Source of the DNA: Staphylotrichum longicolle
Taxonomy: Eukaryota; Ascomycota; Sordariomycetes; Sordariales; Chaetomiaceae
NCBI GenBank assembly: GCA_019096155.1
Contig: JAHCVI010000001.1
Span: 868,001 to 932,000 of the forward strand
DNA: 64,000 bases
Reading direction: 5' to 3'
The stretch's first letter is position 1. The number at the start of each line of letters is the position of its first letter. Positions 1 to 11,517 of this stretch are shown piece after piece. Below the pieces are notes generated by a model. It was not told where the DNA came from. It searched no databases and saw only the letters and a list, made by a program, of their open reading frames with translations. Made by a program: the position numbers and the translations under genes.

Positions 1-555
1 TCCAAGGAAAGGGGTGTTGGCATGCAGCAGTCCTGCAGCAGCGAGCATAGCTTGATAAAAGTTCGGATGAGTGTACGGAATAAACCTAGTGCGCTTTTGA
101 AGATAGACCCTGCATACCGCATCCACAAGACACTACCGAGCAGAGGTGGTCACTCGCGTTTGTGAAAGTTGATATGGTAGAAATGATTCAGACTGCATTC
201 CGCACTCAAGGCCTGTGATTCTTATGATGGTCTTTGGTCGAACATGGGTCGAAGACCGGTGCACATGGACTGAGTACCTGAAGTCTCCGGTTCTTGGCGG
301 GCGTTGTGTGCACAGCTCGCGGTCATCAACAGAGCTCGGCAAAAGCTGGGCCACAGCAGACAGACGCACGGACCATCCTCATTGACCGCCAAGCGTGAAA
401 ATTGTTATCGCGATAGCCGCACGCATCGAGCAACCATACAACATCATCGCCTGGAATTGGTTGAACAGCCATTGCAGAAACACAGCACTCCCACCCAAGC
501 CAATTTCCACCATCAACATCACCACACCACCACCACCACCACCACAATCAACATA
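1..555. other. Left edge and TIM9 upstream region
   Basis: No convincing coding exon is visible. The 3' part (about 521-545) is a short ACC/CAC repeat that probably lies in the TIM9 promoter or 5' leader. Confidence 0.4.
521..545 (+). repeat. (ACC)n microsatellite
   Basis: A run of CAC/ACC triplets ends about 10 bases before the TIM9 start codon. It creates a His/Thr-rich reading frame that is an artefact of the repeat. Confidence 0.7.
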
Positions 556-1067
556 ATGGACGCCGGGTAAAACCCCTCAGTCAATACCACAACCATTTCC
601 AAACATGCCCAAGCAAGCTAACACCCTTCCTCCGTCCCAGTCTCACAGCAGCCGAGTCGCGCGAGCTCGAGGCCCGCCTGCAGAAGCGCCAGGTCAAGGA
701 CTTTATGAACGTACGCTTCCCCCCCTATCTCGCTCCCTCCCCCGCCTGCCCCTCCCAATCCACACCCCTTCTCTTCCACTCCTTCCCCAACTCTACGCCC
801 CCCCTCCCCCATCAACCCCAGCCCCTACTCAGGCTTTGCTACCGGACCCCAAACTGACCCAACCCCCTCCTCGCACAGTCCTTCGGCGCCCTCGTCGACG
901 GCTGCTTCAACGCCTGCGTCGACGACTTCACGTCCAAGGCCCTCTCGGGCCGCGAGACGGGCTGCATCAGCCGGTGCGTGACCAAGTCCACGACCCAGAC
1001 CCGCCTGGGCGAGCGCTTCGCCGAGCTCAACGCCGCCATGACCGCCGAGCAGCAGCAGAAGCGGTAA
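556..1067 (+). CDS. tim9: Mitochondrial intermembrane-space chaperone Tim9
   Basis: Small Tim chaperone that, with Tim10, escorts hydrophobic carrier precursors across the intermembrane space to the TIM22 complex. Three exons fit: 556-566, 641-710 and 879-1067, giving 89 aa, the usual Tim9 size. The first coding exon is only 11 nt (Met-Asp-Ala and part of Gly). Exon 2 carries the charged helix ending QKRQVKDFMN. Exon 3 carries the twin CX3C motif, CFNAC and CISRC, which forms the two disulfides of the family, and ends with a Gln/Lys tail. Start chosen because the 566/641 splice restores one continuous frame (TAAESRELE) matching Tim9 N-termini. The NUP188 gene lies downstream in convergent orientation. 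Confidence 0.95.
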
Positions 1068-1697
1068 ATTCTGGTCTGTCTGGGGAACCCAGCCGAGGGG
1101 GGGAGGGTTGGAAACAGAAAGGGTATAGATGATGGTGGTTGAGAAGGGGGTGGGGGAATAAACCGGGTGGGGTGGACTCTCGACTCAACGACACGAAAAA
1201 CACAACAAATTACAAGAAGCACGGGATTGTCGGCCGACTCATTGTACATTACATGACGCATTGGCGTGCGTGCGGAGTACGCGGGAGATTTAGCGGGATG
1301 AAATCAGGATAGACAGGCTCGGGTGGGTAGGGGGCAATTGGCTTGGTGCCGGTTGTTCTGTGTAATGATATGGGGTTCATCAATCTACGATCCGGGCAGC
1401 TCTACGGGGTCGGGGCCGGGGTGGTGTTTCCACGTCCTTGTATCTGATCGACCAGCATCAACACGTATACAACTCTCATCTAGGGCCAACATGCCCGAGA
1501 GGGTGACACCAAGTACTTGCGCGAGGCATCAAAGACGGAGAAAACAACTCCTTTTGGTCGCCCATAACAACAGAAATAAAATACGGGATACGGCCAAATC
1601 CCATAGACAAATCCCACCGACTTAGCACCAACAGCACCCCCTTGCCCCACCCACCTCCACAACCCATAAACCTACAAATCCACCTACTTTAGTGACA
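1068..1697. other. Convergent intergenic region TIM9/NUP188
   Basis: Holds the 3' ends of TIM9 (+) and NUP188 (-). Short reading frames here are unsupported and low in complexity; no other feature seen. Confidence 0.5.
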
Positions 1698-4600
1698 TCA
1701 CTCCCCTTCCTCCGCCAACACATCCCTCACGCCCTCCAACAACCCCACCGCCTTCTCCTCCAGCCTCGTCTCGCACCCGCTCCCCTCAGCGGCCTTCGTG
1801 CCCCTCCACTCCACCTCCCGCGGCCCCAGCGGCAGCAGCCTCTCCCGCAGCACCTTGCGGCTCGCCAGCCAAAACTCGACATTCTCCAGCACCGCGCCCG
1901 CGTCCCAGCCGACAACCTCGGGTATGTCGCGGCTGTTGTTGACCCGCAGCGCGGCCAGCACCCGCGTCAGCAGCGCGAGGGAGTGCACCTCGCCGACCGC
2001 GACGAGCGCGACAAAGTGGGGCGCGTCGCCGCCGGCGGTGCGGCTGAGCCCGGGGGCCTCGAGGCGCTCGACCGACGACGCGAGCAGGTTGGGGAACTGG
2101 TTGAGGACGAAGGCGACCTCGGGCGCGATGGTGGCGCCCAGGGCGCCGAGGATGTTGAGCAGCAAGGGCAGGATGCCCTTGGCCCAGATGGCGTAGCAGC
2201 GGGCGGCGCCGGCGTTATCCGAGAAGGGCGAGACGTGCGCGCGGCGCATGAAGCCTGCCAGGTTGGCCGCGGTGAGGTGGCCGAGGAGGCCGTCGCAGGC
2301 GAGCTGTTCGGCGAGCGCGGGGAGGGCCGAGAGCTCGAGGAGGAGCAGCAGCGCGAGCTCGCCGTAAATGGGGTCGCCCTTGTCGGCGAGGCGGTCGGAC
2401 CACGAGAAGAGCGAGGTGGCGACCTGCAGGATGTCGTGCGACGACATGATGTTGAGGACTTGGAGCTGGCACTGCTCGATGCCGGGCACGCTGAGGCAGG
2501 CCTGCAGGATGGCGGTGATGAGAGCGAGGTCTTCAGGGGCGGTGGCCGCGTCTGGCTCGTGGACGAGAGCGGCGAGCGTGCGGAAGGAGCGTGCGACGAC
2601 GCGGTCGAGGATAGTGAGGACCAGCTGGGTCACGGCGACCGAGCCCTCGGCAGAGGCAGGCTTTTGCGGCGCCGCGTTGGCCGAGTGCTTGGTCCCGCGG
2701 AGGACGACGAAGAGGATCTTGAGGAGGGTGCGGAAGTAGGAGATTTGGTCTTTGCTCCAGGGATTCTCGACGCCGTGAATGGTCGCTTGCGTGAGCGTGA
2801 GAAGCTGTGTGATGTCCTTGGGCAGGAGCGAGCAATCCGCCAGTCTTTGTAGTAGAGTCAGGGCCAGGTTTGCCCGAGAGTGCGCCAGCACCACAAAGAT
2901 GTTCTCTGGCGGCTGCGGCCTCTGATTCGACTCCAAACATTGCGCGGCAACCTGCAGCATCTGCTTCGAGACGGTCTGGTGCTTCGGCAGCAGGCAGATG
3001 CTGAGCTCCAAAAGTAGGTACTCCCAGGCATGGAACAGCGCCTAGGACAGTTAGCAACAGCACATCTTGCCAGCAGGGACGTCAACTTACAACTTCGGCC
3101 TGCACCTGCGAGAGGTTCAAGTTCGCCCTCTCCATCTCGCGTCTGAAGCCATTGTGGCGCGCCCCGGCCCACCCAGCATCGTAACTGAGCGTGGCCTCGG
3201 CAACATCCAACGCATAGTAGTACTGCGACCCGAGATCCCGCGGCACCAACAGGGTCCTCTTGAAGTCGTCGATCGTACACCCCGGGTACCGCTTGGCAAA
3301 GTTCTTTGCGAAGTTGGCATGCAGCGACGAGTTGTAACTCGACACCTGGACGCCGTCGCGCAAAAAGTAATCCAGGTCATTCACCACCTCGGCCGCGAAG
3401 CCCTGCTCCTGGCGCATCTGGCGCAGATGGTACAGTTGCATGGCAAACGTCTCGGCAATGTAGGCAGCGATCCGCGCCTGGTAGCAAGCCTCGGCAGGGT
3501 CCGTCTTGGAAACCACAGCAGGAGCCTTGAGCTCGCGCACATACGTCCGGAGATCCTGCAGGAACGTTTTATCCTTTTGCATGGCGAAAATGGTCCATGG
3601 CCAGTAATTTTGTGCCGATGTGAAAAAGTCGAGGATGGCCAGGGCCTCTTGGCTCGAGATTCTGCTGATCGAATGCAATTTCTCCAGTGCTGTCGACAAT
3701 ACGGAGCCCGCGGTCAGTTGTGAAATCTTGGCGTCGCCCTTGAGAGCCTCCCGCGGTGTCTTGCCTGTGAGCAGGCAATTGGCCATCCATTGTTGACGAT
3801 TCCGCAAGATTGTTGAGAAGAATCTCCAGGTGCTGACCACTTCGGGTGTCCTGTCGAAAGGCGCGTCCAGCTGTGAGGCAATCTGAATGAAGGAGCGAGA
3901 TATTTGGGGACCCAGGTACCCCAGAAGCGACGGCGGCTCGCCGCTGCCCTTCCCGGCGCTCTCGACGAGCGCACTCAGCAATGAGATGGCAGGCATTCTG
4001 AAGGAATGCTTGATGGCCGGTAGCCGTGCAACCACGGACGCCGACTTGAAGAGCTGGGTTTGAATGACGCCGGACGGTTGGTCCAGAAAGTCGGCAACCC
4101 GCAAGAGAGTGGTGGCAAAAGCCAGAACCGTAGTCAGCCTCTCCGACACGATCAGAGCGCGGCGCTGGTAAAGAGTAGAGTCGGGAATCTGGAAGGCTGC
4201 CAGTAACGTTGCGAGGAGGGGCTGAAAGCGCAGCGAGCTGGATGAGGTAGACAGGAAGCTCTCCGCGATGTATCCAGCCGCAGGCGCAAGGGCGCTTGTC
4301 AAACTTTTCGGGGCGTCGCTTGGCCCGACGCTATGGGTGTAGAAGACGAGCTTGTTCATGATGCCCACGACGTCCCGGACCAGTACACTGCGATCGACTT
4401 CCGAGGGGAACCTCCAGGTGGCTGAATTCTCAAAGACGTCGAGGGCGGTTTGAGCGACCGAGAGCGATACCCGGGAAATGACCTTGTCGGAAGCTCCAAG
4501 CCACGGGTTCTCCTCTTCCCTGGAGCGGATATTGACGCTGACTCCTGCCTTTCTCTGCACAGCACTTGTCACGGCGCTGTCCACGAGGCCGGAAAACAGC

Positions 4601-7276
4601 TTCACGGCAGACAGAAGCAGGTCGAACCTCTCAGCAAACATGTCGAGGTTGGCTGTGATCCTTGACAAGCGCCCTGATCGGGCATCGTTGTTGATGAGCG
4701 CACAACGCGCCATGTAGGCCCAGACCCGGCCGGGTGCCACCGGGAGAGTCGCATACAGAAACTGGACGCAGGCTGTCAAGGCAGCAATCCTGGGGCCGTC
4801 CAAGTCGGCAAGTTCCTCCTCAACTAGGCTGTCAAGCGTGTCGCTGATGATGCTGATGATGTCCTTGCCCCTGGGGAGCAGACGGCTGGCTTCGGTCAGT
4901 ATCCTCAACCCCCTGTCAGAATCGGTCTTTGAAGATTTCAAAGCCTCAACTCGCAAGACCGTCGTCAAGAGCGATATCCCCTCGACCAGCTCATCTACCG
5001 ATAGATAACCCAACCCGGTATCGTAAGCACCAGCCATGAGATTCACCTCGAGGCGTTTTCCAAAGACAGCCAGGGTGGAATGCTCGAATTCCAACTTCGC
5101 CACCCTTCCCACATCTGTGACGAAGCGCCCAAATGTCCCGCTGGGTATTGTGCACCTCTCCTCGGATGAAAAGCGCCTGTTAGTTTTGGAAGTGGAGTCA
5201 AACAGATCGATATCCCTGGTGAGACGGAACGAGTTGGTGTTCTCCTCCTCAAACACCAGCTCGTATGACCTGTCCCACCGCGGGTCCCAGTTGACGGTCA
5301 AGCTGGGGGTTTTGAGAAGCAGTGAGGTGACCAACTCGGAGCTCTCCACATCCGAGACCAAAGCGGCTGACAAGGTGCGGCAGATGGAAGAAAAGGGGAG
5401 GAATTCGTAGGGGAAGCGGCTTTGGGACTGAGAAGTGAATTGCGTGTTGAGCGTGTCGTCTCGCAGCATGCGAGTGTAGAGGTCGAGGGCAGACTCGTTC
5501 GAAGGAGCATCCGTCGAGATGTCCCAAAACTGGCTCCCCCCGGAGAGAATGGAAAGAAGACAAGAGACCGGTTCCGCCTGATAGCCCACATAATGGCAAC
5601 TCCGCTTGAGGAGGTCCTGGAAGGTCAGGCGGGCGCGGACGCCCAACACGGGCCGGAATGCAGCTACCTGGCCGCTCCCCATGCAGACGGCCATCTCCGC
5701 CATGAGTTCGTAGACTTGGCCTCGAGCAGTGGCCACCCTTGCCATATTTTCCGCCGGCTCAATGTTTCGCTCCAGCTGCTGAGAGGCAAGAAAAACGTCA
5801 TACGAGGACGCCTCGATCGAGACGATGCTCCCAGCCGAGTTCCTCCGCTGGCGCCCGGACGGTTCATAATCGAGTTCGAAGCCAGCCTGCGCCCGCTGGT
5901 TCTGCAACAGATCGCGCCGCTCAGCCCGCTCCTGGTACCCAATGTGCATCTGGTGCACGATCAGAGACCAGGCGAATACGACAGGCAGTGTCGTGACCAG
6001 ACCAGCATTGGCAGCGGCGGCGATGGTGGTGTGGATCTGGGTAAGTGCGTCTGAGGAACCCAGGTAAGGGTCCTCAGTCTCCAACAGCTCGACGTCCTGA
6101 GCCAAGTGTAGGAGCGTTCGGTCGATGTTGAGCAGCTTCAAAGAGATGGCGGCGACCAGACTTCGTAGCGGCATGATCAGTTCCGCAAGCAACTCGTGGC
6201 CGCCAGCAACGGGTTCAAAGAACTCGCATGCGTCCATGAGGGCAAACCACTGGGTCACAATCTCCGGAGGTGCAAACTTGGAAGCTCCGAGGTCCAAAAT
6301 CTGGAAGGAAAGCGACATGGCGTGAATCGCCTCGGTAAGAGCCGTCCTGATCCAGTCCACCTCGAACTGATCGGTCAGCATGTCCTTGTCGAGAGATTCC
6401 GGGGCCATCTGTGTCCGCTTGAAACAATCGTCGAGTGTGCGAATGTATGCCGGCGCAAGGGCGTCCAGTCGAGAGAAGTCAGGCTGGGCGGCGTTCTCAT
6501 CGAAGTTGAAGGCCTCCTGGACCACGGTGCGACGTAACCCATCTAGGTCCGGGCCGGTGCCTGATGAGCACGAGTGTAGTAGGAACGCAAGAAACGCATC
6601 GGCCGCGCCGAGGAACGACCGCCTCTCGGAAAGGTAGGTGGTGAAAAGCCGCTGCCGCCGCCTGGGCTCGCTCTCGAAATCTGCCCATGTTGCCCCAGCA
6701 TCGACAACGGTCGTTACATTGAGGATGGCGAGAATGGCCGAGGCCTGCGCATCCCCCACACCCGCAGCTTCCTGAATGTTGGCGACATCCTGGGTGGACA
6801 GCGGCCCGGTGAGGTGGCTGTTGGCGCGCGACTGGTATTCCACGAGCACGATGCGGAGGGCGGCGACCTCGTTGATGTTGGCGTTCTTGCTCAGCCACCG
6901 TGCGTCGGCCTTGATGGTGTCGAGGCTGTAGGGGTCGTTTGGTGAAGGCGCAACATTGATGGCGCCGGTCTTGGTCTCGAAGTCGAGCTTGGACTGGTTC
7001 GTTGGTGGCTCAAAGGTCTTGGTGGGTTCCCTAAGCAAGCGGTGGACGTAGCCATCGCGGAGGAAGGCCGACACGGCGGCGCTGGTGAGTCGGTCGCATG
7101 CCAAGTCTTCGAGCGCAGACGCGACGAGCTTCCATGAGCTAGAGGAGGGTCAGGTAGTGTCAGTGTACCGTTCGAGAGAGGATGCCCCATTGCGGCGCAA
7201 CCTACAGAATGATTTTCTTGCCGCTTAAGCACTCCTCGAGCGGAGGAAGATATGTCTTATCGGTCAAGGTAGCCAT
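1698..7276 (-). CDS. nup188: Nucleoporin Nup188
   Basis: Large alpha-solenoid scaffold nucleoporin of the inner ring of the nuclear pore complex. Three exons on the minus strand: 7276-7206, 7138-3091 and 3041-1698, total 1820 aa, close to the size of fungal Nup188 (about 1.8 kaa). Exon 1 encodes MATLTDKTYLPPLEECLSGK; the 67-nt intron restores the frame ILSWKLVASALEDLACDRLT, which agrees with filamentous-fungal Nup188 N-termini as I recall them. The rest is helix-rich without FG repeats, as expected for a scaffold Nup. The second intron (3090-3042, 49 nt, GTAAGT..TAG) is phase 0 and joins VQAEV to ALFHAWEYLL. Nup192 is the main alternative family, but the N-terminal motif favours Nup188. Divergently placed from trpC. 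Confidence 0.93.
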
Positions 7277-8126
7277 TGGCAATGGTCCCCATCAGGGCCG
7301 GGGGTGGCCAATCGCGGAGTATCCGATGTGACAGTCTGGGGGCACCGTCCAGGTGGTGGAAGCGAGTGGTGGTGGCTGCGGTGGTTGTGGGTGGTGGCAG
7401 AGCTAGAAGCCGCAGCGGAATGCCGACTTAGGTTGGACCTGGAACCTCTCACTGACGCGCCCGACGCGGGTCCCAAGCTCTGCCAGGCGGTTGCCCAGGG
7501 CGGTCGCAGTCGCCCGCTATTTTTCAGCTTCAGGACCCACCGGCCTTATCGATAAGAGCTGCAGCTGCAATCCGGTCCCAAGTGTGCAACGGCCGGTCCT
7601 TGCTGCAAAGGCCTGCTGCGCCGTTGTTAGCGCCGCTTGTCGACCGTGAGCCCCTGCCCAAAACGAACAGGAAGCATCCATGGATGCACAATTGGTGCAT
7701 TTGCCCTCCGCTGACTTTTATCCAACACTCCATCGGCTTATCCGATCTGCATCCCGGTGGTGTTGCAGCGTGGTCCTCCGTACCTTACGATACAACGGCG
7801 TTTCAATGTCCGATTTTGTTCATAAGAAAGCGCCCTTCTTACACTCCCAGCTCGGTGCTCCCAAGCGAACGTGACTCACCGAGTTTGATTTAAGACTGGA
7901 GGAGCATCCCGAAAGCCATCCGTTCTTTGCACAGCTGGCCCCAACTGCTTTGTGCAGCTTTGCACCAAAATTTCAACTTTTTTTTACAGTTTCAAAGCTT
8001 CCACTCTTTCACTTCTCAAACTCCCCTCCCCCGCGCTCCGAATTCGGGTGACAGCAACAACCCGCTTTGGAACTTTGGAACTGCCAGACAACAACCAAAA
8101 CGAGAACAGGTCCAAAGCCAAACAAA
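7277..8126. other. Divergent promoter region NUP188/trpC
   Basis: About 850 bp shared upstream region. It holds a perfect TGACTCA site at 7872-7878 and a pyrimidine-rich stretch near 7975-8040 typical of fungal core promoters. No coding exon recognised. Confidence 0.6.
7872..7878 (+). promoter_or_regulatory. CPC1/GCN4-type site (TGACTCA) upstream of trpC
   Basis: Perfect palindromic TGACTCA, the consensus bound by Gcn4/CPC1/CpcA bZIP factors in general amino-acid control, about 250 bp upstream of the trpC start. Tryptophan genes are classical cross-pathway control targets in filamentous fungi, so the location is meaningful; binding itself is inferred. Confidence 0.6.
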
Positions 8127-10468
8127 ATGCCTGCCGCCGTCGACATAATCGACCACTCACCCCACCATCCCGATCCGTCGCCTCTGGTCCCGACCGCATC
8201 CAATCTCATCCTGATCGACAACTATGACTCCTTCACCTGGAATGTCTACCAGTATCTCGTGCTCGAGGGTGCCAACGTGACCGTATTCAGGAATGACAAG
8301 ATCTCGCTCGACGAGCTCATCGCCAAGAAGCCGACACAATTGGTCATCAGCCCCGGGCCAGGGCACCCCAACACCGACTCGGGCATCAGCCGCGATGCCA
8401 TCCAGCACTTTGCCGGCAAGATCCCCATCTTCGGCGTGTGCATGGGGCAGTAAGTGAGGCTGGGCTGTGGCTCTGTTGACTCTACTGACTGTGGTTTACT
8501 AGGCAATGCATCTTCGACGTGTACGGCGGCGATGTGACTTTTGCCGGTGAGATTCTGCACGGCAAGACATCACCCCTGAGCCACGACTCAAAGGGCGTCT
8601 ACGCTGGTCTCCCCCAGGACCTGCCCGTCACCCGCTACCACTCCCTAGCCGGCACTCACGTCACCCTGCCCGAATGTCTCGAGGTCACCTCCTGGATCGC
8701 CAACGAGGACGGCTCCAAGGGTGTCATCATGGGTGTTCGCCACAAGGAGTACACCATTGAGGGCGTGCAATTCCATCCAGAGAGCATCCTGTCAGCCGAG
8801 GGACGCGGCATGCTCAAGAACTTCCTGTGCATGCAAGGCGGCACCTGGGCTGAGGCCGAGCAGCTCAAGCAGCAAGCTGCGCAAGCAAGCAAGGCCAGCG
8901 CCAAAGCCGGGTCACCACCAAAGAACAACATACTCCAAAAGATCTACGCCCACCGCAGGGCCGCCGTCGCCGCCCAGAAGGAGCTCCCATCACAGCGGCC
9001 GTCGGATCTCCAAGCCGCCTACGACCTGAACCTCGCCCCGCCCCAGATCTCGCTCGTCGACCGGTTGCGCCAGTCGCCGTTCGATGTCGCCCTGGCCGCC
9101 GAGATCAAGAGGGGGTCACCGTCCAAGGGGATCTTTGCGCTTGACATCGACGCGCCCAGCCAGGCCCGCAAGTACGCGCTTGCCGGCGCCAGCGTCATCT
9201 CGGTCCTGACCGAGCCAGAGTGGTTCAAGGGCAGCATCGATGACCTCCGCGCCGTGCGCCAAGTCCTCGACGGCATGCCAAACCGGCCGGCCGTGCTCCG
9301 GAAGGAGTTCATTTTCGAGGAGTACCAGATTCTCGAGGCGAGGCTTGCAGGCGCAGACACGGTGCTCCTCATCGTGAAGATGCTCGAGGTCGACGTCCTG
9401 GAACGGCTCTACAAGTACTCGCTGACGCTCGGCATGGAGCCGCTGGTCGAGGTGCAAAACGCCGACGAGATGGCCATCGCCATCAAGCTCGGGGCCAAGG
9501 TGATTGGCGTCAACAACCGCAACCTCGAGAACTTTGAGGTCGATCTCGGCACCACCGGCCGTCTTCGGAGCATGGTGTCCAAGGACACCTTCCTGTGCGC
9601 TCTGAGCGGCATCAACTCCCACCAAGACGTCCTCGACTGCAAGCGGGACGGCGTCAACGGCGTCCTCGTCGGCGAGGCCATCATGCGGGCCCCCGATGCA
9701 TCCAAGTTCATCCGGGAATTGTGCGCCGGCCCCGAGGCTCCGGCCCCGAAATCAGTCACCAAGCCCCTGCTGGTCAAGATCTGCGGGACACGAAGCGCCG
9801 AGGCCGCCTCGGCAGCCATCGAAGCTGGCGCCGACCTCGTTGGCATGATCCTCGTCCCTGGCACGAAGCGGGTCGTCTCGCACGAGACCGCTCTCGCCAT
9901 CTCTAAGGCCGTACACGGCAGCAAGAAGGACGCCGCTTCCTCGGAAGCCATCCAGGTGCCCCAGGCCGCCACCGACTTCTTCACCTTGTCCGGCGAGGTC
10001 CTGCGCAAGAAGGCGCCCCTGCTGGTCGGCGTCTTCATGAACCAGCCCCTGGACGAGGTCCTCGAGAAGCAGCGGCTGTACAACCTCGACGTGGTCCAGC
10101 TGCACGGCAACGAGCCGCTCGAGTGGGCGAAGCTGATCCCCGTGCCCGTCATCCGCACGTTCAAGCCCGGGCAGATCGGGCTGGGCGTGCGCGGGTACCA
10201 CGCCCTGTCGCTGCTCGATCCGGGCGCGGGGACGGGGAAGCTGCTCGATGCGGAGGCCGTGAAGGCGGCGCTGGAGCGGGACCCGCAGTTGTCGATCCTG
10301 CTGGCGGGAGGTTTGGACCCCAAGAATGTGGCGGCGTCGGTGGCTGCATTGGGGCCGCTGGCGGAGAGGGTGCTGGGTGTGGATGTGGCGAGCGGCGTGG
10401 AGGCGGACGGGCAGCAGAGTCTGGAGCGGATCAAGTCGTTTGTGCAGGCTGCTAAGGCTATCCGGTAG
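8127..10468 (+). CDS. trpC: Trifunctional tryptophan biosynthesis protein (GATase/IGPS/PRAI)
   Basis: Supplies three activities of tryptophan synthesis: the glutamine amidotransferase subunit of anthranilate synthase, indole-3-glycerol-phosphate synthase, and phosphoribosylanthranilate isomerase. Two exons, 8127-8449 and 8503-10468 (53-nt intron, GTAAGT..CTAG), encode 762 aa, the normal size of the filamentous-fungal fusion. The class I GATase domain spans about residues 28-230, with nucleophile Cys105 in GVCMGQQC and the His/Glu of FHPES near 199-201. IGPS spans about 250-515 (AEIKRGSPSKG, VLRKEF, GVNNRNL). PRAI runs from about 529 to the end (VKICGTRS, VQLHGNE, LAGGLDPKN). The intron falls right after the GATase nucleophile region. 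A TGACTCA element upstream suggests cross-pathway control. Confidence 0.98.
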
Positions 10469-11469
10469 TTGTTTGTGGGATTGGCTTGGATAGAAATCGA
10501 GAGCAGTGAATCGAAGTTGAGCTTCAGGGCTTGTTCGACATGATGTGATCAACAAGGTGCGCTTTCTCATTCCGCCCTTGATCGGGTGTTGATCGGAATG
10601 GGCAGACGGCTGCCTCGTACTCGGCGACTGTGTGTTGCATCCCAGCTGGCTTCACTTCCCCATGGCCTCTGAGGAAACACTTGCCGCGGAGGAATCTACC
10701 GGAGAGGCAGATTTGCACATCTTGTTCCTGACTACTTCTGGCAGCTGTCTTGTCAAGACACTGCAGCCTCTACTGGCAAGACACATCTCGCAGGTCAGGT
10801 TCCTACTTACACCTAGCACCAAAACGCAGATTCCCCAGTCCAGCCATCAAACTCTCACACATCGACCTGCCTTCCCGTCTCCTCTTTTGCCTGTTTCCTG
10901 AGCTCTCTACTGGACTGGATCCCTGCCTCTAGCCTCCGTTGTACCGACACTCTCCTTCTTACATGCTTCCCACTCCCAACAGGCCCAAGATCCCCATCTT
11001 GCTTCCTTTCTTCCATCATTTCCCCACCACTCTCTGTCTCTCGTAGTCTTTTCTAGAGAGTATCTCTCATAAGATCTACTCCTAAACACAGACGTATATT
11101 CTTTACCTTTCTTTCTCCCTCCCCGTCCGGGTTTCCGTTCTCGTTTCCAACCCTCCATGGTCTTTCGCTTCCCCTTTCTGCTCATCCTACGCCGCCTATC
11201 CATCCACCTCCTCCTGCTCCTCTCGCTCCTCGGCAATTATATATGGTCTCACCCTCATCTTCTTCACATCCATACACACACACACGAGCGAGCCGACTTA
11301 AATTTCGAAGCACGGCCTTTCCGACCCGGCAACACCAGATACGCGAGAGACATCACCCCTACTCCCCACCACACATCCATCCATAGACACACACACATAC
11401 GAGAGAGAAAGAGAGAGACGGAGCGTTGAGACCATCCCATCATTATACCATCACGCAGTCCAACAACAG

Positions 11470-11512
<43 letters not shown>

Positions 11513-11517
11513 CAACG
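10469..11517. other. Upstream region of the BRCT-WGR gene
   Basis: About 1 kb between two genes on the same strand. It is strongly pyrimidine-rich from 10960 to 11240, then has CA repeats (about 11274-11284 and 11391-11398) and a long GA repeat. No coding exon recognised; probably promoter and long 5' leader. Confidence 0.45.
11474..11509 (+). repeat. (AG)n microsatellite
   Basis: About 18 uninterrupted AG units ending 8 nt before the start codon of the BRCT-WGR gene, so it most likely lies in the 5' untranslated leader. Confidence 0.85.

Noticed and set aside
1692..2852. 386-codon open frame antisense to NUP188
   Set aside because: Shadow frame of the Nup188 last exon; Arg/Glu/Gly-rich with no motif.
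9409..10434. 341-codon frame antisense to trpC
   Set aside because: Ser/Thr/Arg/Pro-rich shadow over the IGPS-PRAI region.
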